The notes under the pieces are model-generated. The model saw only the letters and a list, made by a program, of their open reading frames with translations. It was not told where the DNA came from and searched no databases. Position numbers and translations under genes: made by a program. Positions 62,287 through 64,000 of a DNA stretch of 64,000 nt are shown here, one piece after another. Within the stretch, counting starts at the first letter, position 1; every line of letters begins with the position of its first letter. Origin of the DNA: Conyzicola nivalis (GTDB lineage Bacteria; Actinomycetota; Actinomycetes; Actinomycetales; Microbacteriaceae); contig NZ_BMGB01000002.1 of the NCBI RefSeq assembly GCF_014639655.1, positions 434,001 to 498,000 on the forward strand. The letters are read 5' to 3'.

Positions 62287-63608
62287 TGACCGTTATCGAC
62301 GAATCACGCCGCGCGAGCGACGCAGACATCGCCCTCTTCGAGGTCGAAGAGGTGACCCCGCGCACGAATACCCCGAATCCGGGAGACACCGCGATCGGCG
62401 CCCGCCGCACGCTGCGCAGCGCCACGCTCGACGAGCGTTTCAACATCATCGGCGCGCTCGTCGCCGCCATCGCGCTGGCGACTCTGCTGTTCGGCTGGTT
62501 CACGCCGCTCACCGGGGCCGTCGGCTGGGTGGTCGTGGCGTTCGTGTCGTTCATCGCGTTCTACAGCCTGCTCGTCTCCCTGCGCTCCGACGCCCAGGAG
62601 GTGCGCGACCGCATCATGACCGTGCTGCTCGTCAGCGCGGGCGTCGTGCTGTTCAGCGCCCTCGTCTTCGTGGTCGCGTACACGATCATCCGGGCCCAAG
62701 ACGCCCTGCCGCACCTCAACTTCATCACCGAGACGATGCAGCTCACCGGGCCGCTCGACCCGCTGACCATGGGCGGCATCCAGCACGCCATCATCGGCAC
62801 GATCATCCAGATCTCGATCGCGCTCGCGATCACCATCCCCCTCGGGATCATCACGGCCGTGTTCCTCAACGAGGTCGGCGGACGGTTCGCGCGCTTCGTG
62901 CGCACGATTTCGGATGCCATGACCGCGTTGCCGTCGATCGTCGCGGGGCTCTTCGTGTACGCCGCGATCATCCAGCTCATCACCCACCAGCGGTCGGGCT
63001 TCGCCGCCGCGATGGCGCTGACCGTGATGATGCTGCCGATCGTGATCCGCTCCTCCGACGTCGTATTGCGCCTCGTGCCCGGCAACCTGCGCGAGGCGTC
63101 GTACGCGCTGGGAACGACGCGCTGGCGCACCGTGTGGCACGTCGTGCTTCCGACGGCCCGATCCGGACTCGTCACCGCGGTGATCCTCGGCACGGCCCGG
63201 GGGATCGGCGAGACCTCGCCCGTGCTTCTGACCTCCGGCATCACCTCCGTCACGAACTACAACCCGTTCGCCGGACCGATGATCTCCCTCCCGTTGCAGG
63301 TCTTCGACTTCGTCAAGTCGCCCGAGCCCGCGATGGTGGCGCGAGGCTTCGGCACCGCCGCCGTGCTGTTGCTGCTCGTGCTCGGGCTGTTCACCGTCGC
63401 CCGCCTCATTGGCGGTCGCGGCCCCGGCCAGCTCTCCGACGCGCAGCGCAAGCGCGTCGCGGCCGCGTCTGCCGAAGACATGGAGCGCATGGCGAACGCT
63501 GGTTCGGCCACGCCCGTCGCCGAACGCCGAAAGCCCGCCCACGTGGCATCCGCACCCCGACTTCCCGAAACACAACCCGAACACCTCCCGAAGGAGCCGT
63601 CCCAGTGA
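62286..63608 (+). CDS. pstA: Phosphate ABC transporter permease PstA with extra terminal segments
   Basis: This is a 440-residue PstA. The core (about residues 115-380) has six helices, SDAMTALPSIVAGLF, REASYALGTTRWRTVWHVVLP and GTARGIGETSPVLLTSG. Unlike the usual 280-300-residue PstA, it has an N-terminal extension of about 110 residues with two extra helices (about residues 52-94). It also has a C-terminal soluble tail of about 55 residues rich in Ala, Glu and Pro. Such long forms recur in Microbacteriaceae to my knowledge. Its stop overlaps the GTG of pstS. Confidence 0.94.
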   Translation: MTVIDESRRASDADIALFEVEEVTPRTNTPNPGDTAIGARRTLRSATLDERFNIIGALVAAIALATLLFGWFTPLTGAVGWVVVAFVSFIAFYSLLVSLRSDAQEVRDRIMTVLLVSAGVVLFSALVFVVAYTIIRAQDALPHLNFITETMQLTGPLDPLTMGGIQHAIIGTIIQISIALAITIPLGIITAVFLNEVGGRFARFVRTISDAMTALPSIVAGLFVYAAIIQLITHQRSGFAAAMALTVMMLPIVIRSSDVVLRLVPGNLREASYALGTTRWRTVWHVVLPTARSGLVTAVILGTARGIGETSPVLLTSGITSVTNYNPFAGPMISLPLQVFDFVKSPEPAMVARGFGTAAVLLLLVLGLFTVARLIGGRGPGQLSDAQRKRVAAASAEDMERMANAGSATPVAERRKPAHVASAPRLPETQPEHLPKEPSQ

Positions 63609-64000
63609 CGACGCGAACCCGCCGCCCCGTTCGAACGCTGCTCGCGTTCGTTCTCGTATTCCTCATGACCGGGGGATTCGCCTCGGCCTTCAACGCGCAG
63701 GCCGCGTACGCCGCCACCTACGTGCCGATCACCGGTACCGGTTCGACCTGGTCGCAGAACGCTCTCGACCAGTGGCGCAAGAACGTGGCCGCGAACTACG
63801 GAATGACGGTCAACTACACCGGCTCGGGCTCGAGCGCCGGCCGCCAGGACTTCATCGCCGGTTCGGTCGACTTCGCCATCAGCGAGATCCCGTTCCAGAC
63901 CAAGCCGGAAGACGGCTCAGCTCCCGAGAAGCCCTCGACCCCGTTCGCGTACATGCCGATCGTCGCCGGTGGTACGTCGTTTATGTACAACCTCAACATC
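63605..64000 (+). CDS. pstS: Phosphate-binding protein PstS, N-terminal part (runs off the window)
   Basis: The first 132 codons are present. A type I-like signal (LLAFVLVFLMTGGFASAFNAQAAYA, in two hydrophobic parts) with no lipobox Cys is followed by the phosphate-binding start (ITGTGSTWSQNALDQWRKNV, YTGSGSSAGRQDFIAGSVDF), matching PstS. The GTG at 63605 overlaps the pstA stop (GTGA). Its anchoring may depend on a C-terminal segment outside the window. This is the unusual order pstC-pstA-pstS; the ATPase pstB is not yet seen. Confidence 0.92.
   Translation, partial: MTTRTRRPVRTLLAFVLVFLMTGGFASAFNAQAAYAATYVPITGTGSTWSQNALDQWRKNVAANYGMTVNYTGSGSSAGRQDFIAGSVDFAISEIPFQTKPEDGSAPEKPSTPFAYMPIVAGGTSFMYNLNI

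Overview
The window is about 64 kb of very GC-rich, densely packed actinobacterial chromosome. I infer a member of the Microbacteriaceae or a close relative. The reasons are the GC-biased codon use, frequent GTG starts, ATGA/GTGA stop-start overlaps, the housekeeping order rsmI-metG-tatD-rsmA-ispE with pmt divergent from rsmI, and short palindromic repeats of the type CCCTTCGACAAGCTCAGGG. No tRNA, rRNA, CRISPR array, transposase or phage gene was seen. No gene-free stretch exceeds 300 bases; the longest gaps (about 240 bases upstream of lacI and about 195 upstream of the membrane gene at 2203) hold operators or palindromic repeats, or nothing I can read.

Layout. 1-2008: a tetR-SDR-MFS operon on the minus strand with two palindromic operators. 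2203-4835: a four-gene ABC-2 exporter cassette with its own winged-helix regulator. 4940-8468: LLM monooxygenase, FMN reductase, rhodanese and covalent-flavin amine oxidase. 8561-13063 (minus): a second LLM monooxygenase, a GNAT acetyltransferase and a polar amino-acid ABC importer, divergent from a large FAD/NAD(P)-binding protein (13227-15155). Together these look like a catabolic island for an S- or N-substituted amino acid. 15332-19970: an ArsR-like regulator whose base composition differs from its neighbours, then gntR-prpD-prpB-prpC (methylcitrate cycle). 20063-22803: metQ-metN-metI. 22809-28518: metallo-hydrolase, YyaL-type thioredoxin-domain protein and three uncharacterised membrane proteins.

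28654-35738 is a core block: pmt, rsmI, metG, tatD, rsmA, ispE. rpfB, which lies between tatD and rsmA in mycobacteria, is absent. 35781-47015 holds two membrane-attached SUOX-family molybdoenzymes, two GT-C type membrane glycosyltransferases, a lipoprotein, and a coupled five-gene operon (MTA phosphorylase, sugar epimerase, GT2, TIGR04282 transferase, methyltransferase). Its gene content recalls the mycobacterial methylthioxylose-capping locus and is my best candidate for an undescribed system here.

47104-55219 is an alpha-xyloside (probably xyloglucan-oligosaccharide) locus: GH1, YicI-type GH31, sugar ABC importer and LacI regulator with two matching operators. 55457-64000 holds a DUF559-like endonuclease-fold gene bracketed by palindromic elements, a MOSC protein, an ABC-F ATPase, a small unknown gene coupled to a PASTA Ser/Thr kinase, and the start of a pstC-pstA-pstS phosphate importer.

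Two kinds of repeat run through the window. Long-armed intergenic palindromes occur at 8486, 30351, 43015, 55348 and 56417. Short repeats are inserted in frame into protein termini and linkers.
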